Under the pieces are notes generated by a model, which saw nothing but the letters and a program-made list of their open reading frames with translations, was not told where the DNA came from and searched no databases. Positions 13,201-25,840 of a stretch of DNA of 64,000 nt are shown in pieces. This DNA comes from Membranipora membranacea. Taxonomy: Eukaryota; Bryozoa; Gymnolaemata; Cheilostomatida; Membraniporidae. Position 1 is the first letter of the stretch. Each line of letters starts with the position of its first letter. The DNA lies in contig OU612066.1 of assembly GCA_914767715.1 (NCBI GenBank), positions 377,001 to 441,000 of the forward strand. The letters run 5' to 3'. Position numbers and translations under genes: made by a program.

Positions 13201-16200
13201 TATACCGTCTAATCATCATATACCGATCTGACACCTCATCACAACTTAGGGGTTGTTCAGTTCAGCACACCTGGAGCCTGTTTTTTTGCTCAGTTTCATG
13301 GTAATCTTATTTTTAAGCTGGAATATTTTGTGGTTGTGAAGCGGAGTTCTTATTTGCTACTTTATCTTAATCCCCAACACCAGCCGTCAACAGCCAATGA
13401 AAAACATGATCACAATACACAACCGAGTTACCGTCAGAGGTGCACTCAATCCTTACCACTTAATTGTACAATCTCACCTTGTAAACAGACCAGTAAACAG
13501 ACCAGTAACAAGACAATAGAAGTTTGACACATTGTATCATCAGTGGCGCCATAAGCCTATTAGAGAATTACTGCTACAAAACATGATTAGGTGGTCAAAA
13601 CCGCAGAAGTCATCATGGCATTGAGAACATTGTACCTGCTCTACCTTTGAATTGGATTATCTTTACAAAGGAAAGAGAAGCGTAGAGAAAGGAGCGAGAA
13701 AAAAGATAGGAGGCAGAAACACAAAGAGAGGAAAAAAGCTCAGATGTCTAAATCTACGACAATGGCGACGGCTTCATGGGCTGAGGAGGGGAAACGACTC
13801 AGAGATAGTTACTCTAACCTCGGCCTCATACCAGGTATGTACACTTACTATATTTAGTACTTACTCATGTTGGTATTTATACAATACTTACTAATACAAC
13901 TCACTATGATTACTTATACTGGTATATATGTCTTGAATCACATAATGTACTTCTCCTGATACGGGCTGGTAGGTAATGGTGAGGTGGAATTATCTGATTT
14001 TCATGACTTTTGTTAATTTTGAAATAATATAATGAAAGGCAGCATTGCAGCAACAAAACAACTGCACCTAAGAACTTTTAAACTTCATTGGTCAGCTTCA
14101 ATGTCTAGTTCAGTTCAGCCATTTAATCTAGTTCTACCCGGGACACTTATCCTGGTGTAAAGAGAAACCCTACATGAAAGCAGATCTCATACCTTCCCTT
14201 ATAAATCACAAACATTGACACCAGGTAGTGGATGGTCTACAGCCATCGCCGACAGTGGTTTACAGAGATTTAGCTCCCTGCCAGGCTCTCTGCCAGGCTC
14301 AGACAGATGTTCTAGCCTGTACGATTAGGTTGAATTCACTTGAGTGGTGGGGATTATCCTGTATTACAGTAACATAGCAGACCACAATGATGAAACACCC
14401 ATGGCTCTGTCCATCTTAGGGATTAACTAAATACACTACACTGATCCTGATGTATTATTTCTCTACTGTTAAATCTTAGTAAGGTGGTGAATAATATTTG
14501 GTTCCTTATTCTCTAGAGAGTATTCTAAATCCTCAGATATAATGTGTGTACCTCCATTAGGAAGGGGGGGGGGGTTCAGAGTTTACCCTAATGTGCTGAC
14601 TGCATCAGGGTTCTGAGTTAAAATCAGATCATATCCATTTCATAATCACTTACTGCCACTTACAATACAAGATTCAAGTTTAATGCAATTCTAGAAAGTT
14701 ACATAATGGCCGCCACGGCTGCCGATAGAGGACATACGGGGTGATAATAAGGCATAAAATTAAAGTGTGAAACCTAAATGAGTTCTTAGAATTTAATAGT
14801 TGAGATAATTATTTTTGCGCTGCTGACATATCGTGCTAACTTTACAAGGTGTAGTTTCTATTTCTGCCAGATAGATACTTATGTGTTTGACACGCAGCTA
14901 ATATTTAATTACACTTCATGTCTATTTGTGTGATTGTTAGGTGGAGGAGCTATGGGAGATTTTAATCACTTATCTATAGGAGGCGACGATACTACATCAG
15001 AACCTATACAGACTTATACATGTCTATGTAATAATTGCCTCGGTGGACAGGATACCTGCATCACAGACGACAGAGTAAGATGATAACTCAATCTACCCAA
15101 TATATATCACCCTCAGTACAACCCCCTTCCATTTAACCCCCCCCCCCCCCCCCTCTCCCATCTTTAGGGATATCCCTCTCCGAGTGTAAGCGTAAGCAGT
15201 TAGTTTACTGGAAATAGAACTATTGACTGTATTTTTTTAATTGTTGTGAAGTACAGAGATTAATTTTATGGTTTTTTTTCAGTGTGTTGTTATAACTAAA
15301 CTGGAGAATGGTTATCCACACACAGTATACGGATGTATCGGTAACGCTAACATCATGGAGCTGGCTTATTGTGAGGGAGGTAACCCCAGTAAATCAGACA
15401 CCTCGTGGATAAGTGCTTCCTGTTGTAAGGGAGATATGTGTAACGATGTGCCTGCACCCATACTAGCCAGCCCTAAACCTACACAACCCATACAATCAAG
15501 TAAGTACATGCGTGACACGGGAGACAAATCATCAAATTACTCGTAACTAGACGGGTGTTTGCGCCTGTGTTGATTTTTTCAGGAGGGTAGAAAAAACAAT
15601 TACAACAAAAGCTGTAAGAAGCTTATTATTGTATGGATCATTGCAAAAAGAAAATATCATTGATGAATGGTAATGTTGATATACTGAGTAGGATTATAGA
15701 TTAACTGATGAGATGTCTGTCCGTCTGTCCAACTTACCTGTAGTAATCGTGATGGCACTGTTGTAATAAGTCATCTAAGCAAACATATCTGTCAAAGGTT
15801 GTAAAAAGTGAGGTAATAATCGATACACAACATTATCTCTCAGCGATGATTGACAAACAAATTGGGGCTGAACAAATAGGTGTGAGCTATTCAACAATCT
15901 ATCGATGCATTGTCTCTGATGTCAGGGAAGCTCTCACATATTTGGCTGCCGATCGTTTCACAAAGCTCCTCTTGTTAGGCACCAGGTGTCCGCACTGAGC
16001 CCCACATCCAGATCTCTCTTATACAGAGGATGTGAGCTTTCATTCTCCACTTGCTCTCAGTTGTCAATTAGCGAAGCAGTGGTAAAGTAATTAATCTTAC
16101 CCAATCTCAGACAGCTGCGCGCACATTCTTTATTATTCCCACTGCCTAACCAAAATCCCACTGCCTAACCAAAATCTTTTTTAATTGGAAATTACATAAT

Positions 16201-19200
16201 AGTAGAGTAACACAGATAAGGCTTGACAGAAAGGCACAGGTGTTCCACTGTTATACCTGCCTCTTTACCTAGCAGTACACAGGAAATACATTCATCTGTA
16301 AACAGATACAACATCGGCCAACATCGGCCAACAATGGCCAAGAGTAATTACTTGTCAGCAGCTTCTACTAATGGCGATAAATTAAAATCCTCCTGTCCAA
16401 ATCTGATAAATTACAATCACACTAATCTATGACTAAACTTTACACATTCCCAGAGAACAAAAGGCTATTAAATGTAGGACTACGTCAGGAGTCAGGCTCA
16501 CTACCTAAGGCTCACTACCTAAGGCTCACAACGGTCCCGGCTTTATAGATCTGAAAAATCACCCTAAGTTTGACAGTCAGACCAGCAGTACTGTACTGAT
16601 TGATAATGAGAACAATAGTATAATATTAACGATTAAAAAATAAAAAAATTATAACAATAAAATTTAATGATATCCTACGATAACAGTCTCCAGCTACCAT
16701 CTTTTCTCGAATCCACAATATAAACTTTTATCCCTCTCAATGGCCACATATAGAATCTTATATTTATAGTGACAGAATCGAGGGACAGCAGTAGTGGAGT
16801 GAATCTATTTCTGAATATACACCCGGCAGCATTCCTGGCCGTACCAGCTGTTCTCTGTATATTACTGGTAATGCTCATTGTATACTTCTTCTGGAAAAAG
16901 ATGAAAACTAGTCAGAAGAAGAAAAGAGAGAAAGAAAGAATCAGAAATTATCTCGGTGACAATCTATCAGCTCAGCCCCTGACTGAGGATAGCAGTATTG
17001 AGGTAAGATTGAACAAGTAAATAAGCAGGTCTGTACTCTGTACGATTAGTAGGTAGCCAGCCTACAGGTATATATACACATTGCTGTACTCTGTACGATT
17101 AATAGGTGGCCAGCCTACAGGTATATACACATTGCTGTACTCTGTACGATTAATAGGTGGCCAGCCTACAGGTATATACACATTGCTGTACTCTGTACGA
17201 TTAATAGGTGGCCAGCCTACAGGTATATATACACATTGCTGTACTCTGTACGATTAGTAGGTAGCCAGCCTACAGGTATATATACACATTGCTGTACTCT
17301 GTACGATTAATAGGTGGCCAGCCTACAGGTATATATACACATTGCTGTACTCTGTACGATTAATAGGTGGCCAGCCTACAGGTATATATACACATTGCTG
17401 TACTCTGTACGATTAATAGGTGGCCAGCCTACAGGTATATACACATTGCTGTACTCTGTACGATTAATAGGTGGCCAGCCTACAGGTATATATACACATT
17501 GCTGTACTCTGTACGATTAATAGGTGGCCAGCCTACAGGTATATACACATTGCTGTACTCTGTACGATTAATAGGTGGCCAGCCTACAGGTATATATACA
17601 CATTGCTGTACTCTGTACGATTAGTAGGTAGCCAGCCTACAGGTATATATACACATTGCTGTACTCTGTACGATTAATAGGTGGCCAGCCTACAGGTATA
17701 TATACACATTGCTGTACTCTGTACGATTAATAGGTGGCCAGCCTACAGGTATATATACACATTGCTGTACTCTGTACGATTAATAGGTGGCCAGCCTACA
17801 GGTATATACACATTGCTGCCCAGAGTTTTATTATTGTGGGCTGGTTAGGCTGCTAGCTAGCTGGATGTTATTTCTCCCGATGGATCAGATTGACATATTT
17901 GGAGGTTTCAGCTGATTAGCTATAAAATCTGAAAAACCAGCCTCAATCTTAGTCACATTAGTATGGGTGCCATTAATCATCTACACACATTTTGCATACT
18001 ATTAACAGTACATACACACAGGTGCAAAACTGTAAATTAATTACTTTTTTTACTCTGCGGCTCTTTGTATATATTGTATATTATTGTTTTTGTGAAGCGA
18101 CCCTGTCGTTTATGTGTACGGAGTGCTCCTCGCAAGACCCCTACATGACATGGTCACCGGCTCTCGGTGTGTTCGTTTTTTAATAATATGATGCATTAAC
18201 CCATGCCTTCTGGTGCCTTCTGGGGTCACACGGTTTATAATTAAAGAAGAGAACCAGATGTGGTCGTTCTATAAAACCCTCAAAAAATGAATAATTATAG
18301 TGATTGCCGATTAATATTAACATTGCAAATTATTAAATGCCCAGCTCAGTTAATAAGAAATCACCTGTGGCGCCTGCACCTGATTGCTATTTGTTGTAGG
18401 GCAGGTAATTTAATTTTCTTCAATCCAAGCTTGAATTGATCAATTTGTTTCCTTAACAATTAGTCTTGTTATATTTCAGCTTCCAGATCCTACAAGTGGC
18501 AGCGGATCCGGCCTGCCGATGTTAGTACCAAGATCTGTGGCTAAAAACATTGATCTCGAAGTCACTATCGGTCAGTAATATATAGTGGATCATTATATGT
18601 GCATAAGAATTAGGGGGTGGGAGCAAACGGGGGGGGGGGGGGGGGGTCGGGCTGATAAGGGGAGATAATCACTGGGTAGAACTGATCAAATGAGACAATA
18701 AAACCTACCAGGATAGTACATCAATCTCTGTATAAGATCGGCGGCATCAAATCCGCATAACTCATCATCAACATTAATGTGCATATCAGGATGTGCTCAT
18801 TTAATCGTTCAGTCGTTGTATGGAGAGATAGATTGTAAGATGACTCAAAAGAAGCCAGTTGTGTGCTGGGAGTGATATACGACTAGGGGCACTTAGTTCA
18901 AGTACTGTACACCCATTCATCATAACTCTAATACAATTACCTCCTCTCCATTAATTCAATAGATGACAATATCACCACTTGATAGCGAGCTTATTTTGCC
19001 ATTCAATTAGATTATCACACATTATCAGACCAACTGCTCTGTCTTTGTTCATGTTTTTAAGCCAGGCCACACCGTCATACTGGTGCTTGTTTATACAATT
19101 TGGACAGACATTTTGCTGCCTTTTGTCAAAGCTAAGTGAATTAGGTTTGGGTCCACTTCTCAGATTGTGTATGTCCAGCCCAGCGCAGAGCTGTAAGCAT

Positions 19201-22200
19201 TCCTATCAAGTCTCCAACTTTTATGTCTCCGAGCACCTAATTTAATTTGTAATTGAAATCATAATTTGCTCACATTACAGATTGTGTTCAAATTCCAAAG
19301 TTGTTTATATCTGAACTTGTTACTGGGCAGTGACCATAAAGGTCCTGCTGTAATCATAAAATTCGACCAACTCGACCAGCACGACCATATCACCTGGTAC
19401 CTGGTCCTCGATCCTCACCCTTACCCTCACCCTCAATCCTCACAGTGGTTAAATCTGTGGTAATAAACAAACTTATATCCATAGTTGTTATTGAATAATA
19501 ATTACACAAACACGAGGAGTACCTTACCACATCATAATAATCATAGAGTCAGTTATCTCATAGCTAAGCCATCAATTGATGGAGATATATCACTCTAATC
19601 CCAGCTATCTGTATAGATGAGCATTCTCCTCCGCTGCTCATATAATCAGCTCATAGTTAGAGGCTGGCTGGCAGGAGGCGCCACTAGTCTCCTCAAAAGT
19701 CTCTGTATTATAAACGCACTGCTGCTGAAACAGAATATATCCAACTTTGTCCAGCCGCTCGGCCCCCAACCCAACTTCTGGTCTGAGATAAAAGTCTAGG
19801 ACTGTCCTTTTCTGTTTGCGCCCCAGATCCCAAAATCCAGCCTTAACGCATCTCTATCAATTAATCAACAGCATAAAGAATCAATCATCTTCCAGCCACA
19901 GCCGTTATAAGTATCCCCACAATATCAACAAGTGGTTACGCCTGGGACCAAAGATACTATAGATACTATATATAGTATAGATATAAGAGATACATACTAT
20001 AGATAGATAGTATATATAATACCGTGTGGGCCGTACTGTTTATTTTTAGTATCCTGTGAGTTTCTTCAGATGAATCTTTGTCCGCTGACTTGATCAGTAT
20101 ACAACCATTCAGACTTGTGTGTTTTGTTTTACAGGAACTGGCAAATATGGCAATGTATACAAAGGGGAATACCATGGCAGCCCTGTAGCAGTCAAGATAT
20201 TTCTCTCCAAGGACGTAGCTAGCTGGGAGTGTGAAAATGAGATCTATACCACATTATTATTACGTCATGAGAACATTCTTGGATTCATAGCTTCGGACAT
20301 GATCTCGTGTGATTCTGTGACACAGTTCTGGTGAGCATTTGTTTCTGCTGTTATCATATATTAAACTAATGGTATTAGGCAGTGACTGTTTCTTCTTCTC
20401 TGTCTATGGTGGTAGGGAATGACATCCGCCATCTCTGAGCTGGTCCGTCATATCAAATATCAGACAACTGGCAATCAAATGTTTTATTCAGCTGCATTTC
20501 CAGAGGGGTTTTTACGTAACATGTTGAATAACCATGTGGTGGCAGAGTTACAAAGAGGATACATATACATATACTGGCTGTGGCTGTCACATATACTGGC
20601 TGTGGCTGTCACATCGTTTTTGTGTAAATGTGTCAAACACAGAGCTGGCAAAAAATATGACAAGACCAGTTATCTATGGAATCTTGACATGTATAATAAT
20701 GAAATTATTAATTGTGTTCTGATCAAGAAAAATGAGCGGATCTGAGAAGACAGATGATTATATAATAGGCTTATTTATCCCTCAGTGTATCCCTCCCTGG
20801 TATTTTGTATTATTTATTGTGTTTTGATGACTATTGACAGGGTGTGAATCACGCAGTGGTGTACTGCTTTTTTATAATGCTGAGGTATTTTTGTTGTTGT
20901 TGACAGGTTGATATGCCACTACCACGAGAATGGATCACTGTACGACTTTCTAAATCAAAATGTGATAACTGCCTCACAGTGCTTACTGATGCTTCACTCA
21001 GCAGCCAGCGGATTAGTCCATCTACATACAGAGATCTCAGGACTGAAGGGTAAACCTGCCATCGCTCACAGAGATATCAAGGTAAGACCTCAAACATTCA
21101 AGCTGCAGTCAGTTATACCAGCTGGTATAAACCATAAAAGTTTCATCACCTGCAGCTGTACAGAGCAGCAGTAGTCCACCTGTAGAGGCTCAGTGAGACA
21201 GCAGTAGTCCACCTGAAGTAGCTCAGACTGTAGAGTTATGACACATTCTGTGGTCATGAGCTTGGCGGTTTTATATCAAACAGTGATAAAACATCTGTCA
21301 GATCAAGTCATCTCCTTACTGCACCATCTGAGCAGGATTTACCTTTGTTATAAAGTTACGTCAGCTCTAATAAAACTCCAGGCCATCATCATAAATACAT
21401 CCAGATTATAAAATTATAATCTGATTTTGTTATGGAGATTAAACAACTCCCACATTTATATGAATTTTAATAGCTTAGATTAAGTTAGAAATTCATAATC
21501 CTCGACTTTTTGTAATAATCTAGTTAAATCCTCTTCAGTACTCATCTTAGTGCTCAGCTGGAGTCGTAAGTCTCTGTCGGTTCTAAGAAACCACAAGTCT
21601 AAATTGCACAACGACTGAAAAAATAGAGCAAAAAAAAAACAAGAAACAAAATGAAATTCCAAAACAAACTAAACAATAATAACAGTGCCAACATAATTTG
21701 TGTAATCCTCCACACAGGACGGATCTGTACAAACTAGATATTAATAGTCTCAGAGCAGGCTCCAATTTCATTATATTATTGTGAAATGACGATAGAACAA
21801 TGTGACATGTGACACTTACATGAAGATTGAGATGGATTATACAAGTAAGCAGTATAGCATACACTACTGCAGTATCCAGATAGGGTGTAACTCGGATCTA
21901 ATGTTACAATCACTGTATTTACAGAGTAAGAATATCCTGGTGAAGGATGATGGATCCTGCTGTATAGCAGATCTGGGTTTATCTGTTGTACAGAAGTATG
22001 ATGGTACAAGCTTCATGGACAGACCAAGAAACCAGCAGGTTAGTATATCATACTCATAGCTACCCTGTCAGTGTTGTATGCATGGTAAGGTGTGTGACCC
22101 AGTTCAGTGATTAGGCAGTCGGGTGATAGCATGGTGGGGTGATGGCATGGTCGGGTGATAGCATAGTGGGGTGATGGCATGGTGGGGTTGCTCTATCAAG

Positions 22201-24080
22201 CAGCAAAGTCTGAATAAGAATCTCGGCAAAAGCTGCGATAATCATTTTTAAGAAATATATGACATGGATGGATGTGTGTAGACAAGTATATACTTTATGC
22301 TTGTGTCTCATCTCAAATATACAATAATATGTATGTTTTGTTTTTAGGTTGGAACTAAGCGCTACATGGCGCCAGAGGTTCTCTCTGAGAAGATGAATAC
22401 TCAGAACTTTGAATCATATAAACAAGCTGATGTTTACTCCTTCAGTCTGGTAATGTGGGAGACGGCTATCTGTGCCATCATAGATGGTAAGTTACAGATC
22501 TAATATAAGTCACACACATAGTGTCCTTATCCCGTACATCTCATACTGAGTATGTACATGAGGCTCACAGTATTCAGAGCTGTCACTTCGACCGGCCACC
22601 TAACATAGTGTGTAGCAAAGCAAACATCTGCAAATTTATTCAGCACCTAAAAAATTCAAAAAATTTGTGTTGATGACTAATTAATTCGCTAATGGATCAC
22701 CAAATAAAGGGCATGGTAATTTTCACTCAGATACTAGATTATCTGCTGTCAAGTCTAGACCTCTCTCACAGCTGGCTGCTCCTACATTAAGTCTACAACT
22801 AGGCTATATCAGGATTCTATTGTTCTCAGCTAGTTTAAGGTCCCACTGTTTGTTAAGAAAGTGATATTTGAATAGGTTAGCAGCCTGAAAGTGCAGCCTG
22901 AAAGGGTAGCCTAGAGTGTAGAGTTTGTTATTTTTTTGAGCTTATGACACTCAGTATGAAAAGGTATTTTGATCACTTAACCCACCCAATGTAAACATTT
23001 ACCAACTTGTGTCAATTAAAAGATGATAACTATTTTCTTAATTGGTTAAAATAGGTGTCAAGTTTTTGAGTTTTGCAGCAAGCCAAACATGGCCGACACG
23101 TGTTGTGTAGAAATGTAGTTTCGTAGGTCTCTCACAATGGCACATTTCAGTATGAGATGGTATTGCTGCCAAACAGGAGTATAAAATGAGATCACTGATG
23201 TTATACGAGTGTGTTTATTAATGTCTCCTTATTACAGGACATGCTGAGAAGTACCACATGCCATATGGAGGCCTGGTGCCCAGTGATCCAACATTCGATG
23301 AGATGAAGAGACTTGTAGTCACTGATAGAAGGAGACCTCATCTACCTACAGAATGGAAAACTCACAAGGTAAAAACCTAATGTAATAACAGTGTAATAAC
23401 ATGAGTCTAGCACTAAACGGGTCTAACACTGTCAGGCAAACCTCCTAATCAACAGTGATCACAACTCCTCAACTTTTATCTTTTTAAACAAAGCAAAAAG
23501 TCAAGTGTCATAATTTGGTGACAAACCAGCTGGTCGGCCATCTGGACTTTCCCCTGGTGCCAAACTAGTAACTGTTACCGGGCGCAAAAAAAAAGATTTT
23601 TGTGACACATGACCAGCGCTATGCAGTTATGCAATCATATAATCCTCAAACTAGATCCTTTTAATCTTATTCTTTGATGATGATGAATTGGCATATCATA
23701 ACGGGTTGACTTATGGTTTCTGGCTAACCATAAGCATTTACGACGAGTCTCACAAGTCACAGGGCAACACAAGCTGCGATGGTATATAACCAGAGACAAT
23801 AGATATCTATGGTCTCTGATATAACTCTTATGAGGTTATTAAATAAAAAGCACCTTATTGCAGATCAAAGCTCTCACCACATCTAATATAACAGTTACTG
23901 TTGTTGGGATTCACAGTAATAATCATTGTTATAATTGTTTTGTAGTTATTCCGAGCTCTTAGCAAAATGACACAGGAGTGTTGGACAGATGTGCCTACAG
24001 CTCGGCTCTCAATGTTACGTGTAAAAAAGAATCTCTATACACTGCTGGAAGATGTGCGAGATTATAAGGAATATGTATAA
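10231..24080 (+). CDS. ACVR1: BMP/activin type I receptor Ser/Thr kinase (ALK1/ALK2-like)
   Basis: Twelve exons join in phase: 10231-10283, 13671-13834, 14941-15074, 15283-15499, 16770-17002, 18480-18570, 20135-20330, 20907-21081, 21925-22038, 22348-22486, 23238-23368 and 23946-24080, giving 593 residues. Residues ~98-171 are the cysteine-rich ligand-binding domain with the CCKGDMCN box. A membrane segment spans ~209-230. The GS box is TSGSGSG at 272-278. The kinase has the glycine loop GTGKYGNV, Lys318 in VAVK, HRDIK/SKN (catalytic Asp419), the DLG typical of this family (437-439) and [11 protein letters not shown]. The segment between kinase strands 4 and 5, [18 protein letters not shown], resembles ALK1/ALK2 more than BMPR1 or TGFBR1, which predicts Smad1/5 signalling from the plasma membrane. 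From exon 3 on the model is solid. The first two exons are less so: they code a Lys/Arg-rich stretch with no signal peptide. A frame at 12825 with a hydrophobic start is an alternative first exon. Confidence 0.9.
10678..10724. repeat. 18-bp triplicate in receptor intron 1
   Basis: Three tandem copies of AATACTGTGAAACTCACA with single-base differences. Confidence 0.8.
11668..11762. repeat. 20-bp tandem repeat in receptor intron 1
   Basis: About four and a half copies of GTTAGCCTGAGTAAGTCAGA. The surrounding intron (10284-13670, 3.4 kb) holds nothing else I can name. Confidence 0.85.
17030..17818. repeat. 53-bp minisatellite in receptor intron 5
   Basis: About fifteen tandem copies of a unit starting TGTACTCTGTACGATTAATA and ending TATATATACACATTGC. 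Units are 53 bp or 51 bp depending on one TA dinucleotide. A minority carries GTAGGTAGCC in place of ATAGGTGGCC. The array starts about 30 bp after the donor site of the transmembrane exon. Open frames across it are a by-product of the period. Confidence 0.95.
22119..22190. repeat. 15-bp repeat in receptor intron 9
   Basis: Five degenerate copies of GGGTGATAGCATGGT, 80 bp after the exon 9 donor. Confidence 0.8.
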
Positions 24081-25840
24081 ACCTTACTCACATTGTACTC
24101 ACTGCACACTCATAATATTATAACCTTCTGTTAATATACTCTGTAGCTACACTAGTATTTGGTACAAGTAGTTGTGCCCTCTTTAAGAATGGGGAGACTA
24201 CTCCCTGAATATTATAAGTGATCAAGAATTTAGTAGAATTTATTCTTTTTTTGGTCACATGTAGCATCTTGCAGTCTATATTATTACACACAGTACTTTT
24301 ATAGGCAGGTATATCTACCTCAATCTGAACTGCCCTTGTTAATATTACCTGCGAGAATCATTCCAAAGCTGATTATGTGTGGTGAATGGGTGGTTTACGA
24401 TTTGCATTAACTTAGATTCCTCTGAATGGAGAGGGAAGGGGAGGGGGGGGGGGAAGGTCACAAAGATAGCCACATACCTAGCATGATATTACTGACATTA
24501 TTTCACTATACTTGCGATTCATTATAAAACTGTTGATATTGTTCCTTCAGACTTGAACCAAAGATTGATTTTACTCATATGAGTCACCACAGTTTAAAGA
24601 TCACCCTTTTCTTGCCAAATTTCAGCTTTTTGTGTCATAGCCATTGAGTTGAACACATTACACGATCATAACTCAAATCCACAGATACCAAAGATTTTCT
24701 GCTCAGTATTTAGGACCGTCTCACTATATTTCTGAGCTCCAAGTGCTGGATTTTTTAATTGCCATGGGTTTCTCTACAAACTTTACAGCCAGCCTTTGTA
24801 GCTGGTTCTGATGATATTAGACTCATATTATGTTGAGATATATTTTTCCGTTCACATATCATTATATTATATTATAGTGTAAATGTCTACTGTTTACTGT
24901 ATATAGTTTATACTTGAATAATTTTAATCTCTCAAATAAAATCTCTAGCATTGTATTATATATTATATGTTTTATATATATATTATATATATGTGGACAG
25001 CAAACGCTGTATTGGTATTATCTACCAACTGGAGTAAAAGCACGTCCAGTTAGCCATGTGACTTGGCTATTTCCGCATAATTATAATCCTGACTAAATTT
25101 GTATGAAATGTTTTCATATTTTATTAGAACACGGCTGCGAAAACATAACATTGCCCTGCACTAGATGCTAAAATTTGTAATCCTATGTAACCACCATATA
25201 CTAGTGTGCAGGAGAGAAAATCTAAATACTGTAAAGTGTAAACTTACATGAATACAACAAAGCGCAACCTGGCACTGTGGGACTTAAAACACTAAAATCA
25301 TCAAAATAACAACAGTTGGGAGCAAATCTGACAATCGCTCGAAAAGTGCATCAGTAGCATCAATTTTGCCTCTAAAGAATCCATGAAATTACTCACCAAG
25401 GATAGCCCTTGGTCTTACTCACCAAGGATAGCCCTTGGTCTTACTCACCAAGGATAGCCCTTGGTCTTACTCACCAAGGATAGCCCTTGGTCTTACTCAC
25501 CAAGGATAGCCCTTGGTCTTACTCACCAAGGATAGCCCTTGGTCTTACTCACCAAGGATAGCCCTTGGTCTTACTCACTATTCAATAATTATAATAGGAG
25601 GCACCCCACAAAAAGCCTACATTTATACCAGTTTTAATTGGAATACATAGAATCTCAATAAAGTAACAATCAAATTTCAATAATCTATAACTAGATTTGC
25701 CGCAATCAATAATATATCGAGCAGCAGAAGCTGGTAGATGACTGTAATACATTGTGTCATGCATAGTGTAATACACTGTGTAATACTTTGTGTATTACTT
25801 TGTGTAATACATTGTGTTATACTTGGTGTAATACTTCGTG
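24081..25840. other. Convergent 3' intergenic region
   Basis: 1.76 kb between the stops of the receptor gene (plus) and the kelch gene (minus). A plus-strand AATAAA lies near 24936. Apart from the 26-bp hairpin array at 25390-25572 I see no coding or RNA feature. Confidence 0.6.
25390..25572. repeat. 26-bp hairpin tandem array
   Basis: Seven copies of a 26-bp unit, practically identical. Each contains the perfect 7-bp stem and 5-nt loop ACCAAGG-ATAGC-CCTTGGT, separated by CTTACTC. The spacers are constant, so it is a simple satellite and not a CRISPR array. Confidence 0.95.

Noticed and set aside
13652-13894. 80-codon frame [10 protein letters not shown]...
   Set aside because: It overlaps receptor exon 2 in another frame. 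The frame that continues in phase from exon 1 and into exon 3 is preferred.
17314-17677. Open frames of 68-85 codons
   Set aside because: Products of the 53-bp minisatellite inside an intron.
20419-20745. 108-codon frame
   Set aside because: It lies in a receptor intron between two kinase exons that join perfectly without it and has no homology I recognise.
25390-25572. CRISPR-like array of palindromic repeats
   Set aside because: The intervening 7 bp are the same in every unit, and the sequence is eukaryotic. It is a plain tandem repeat.
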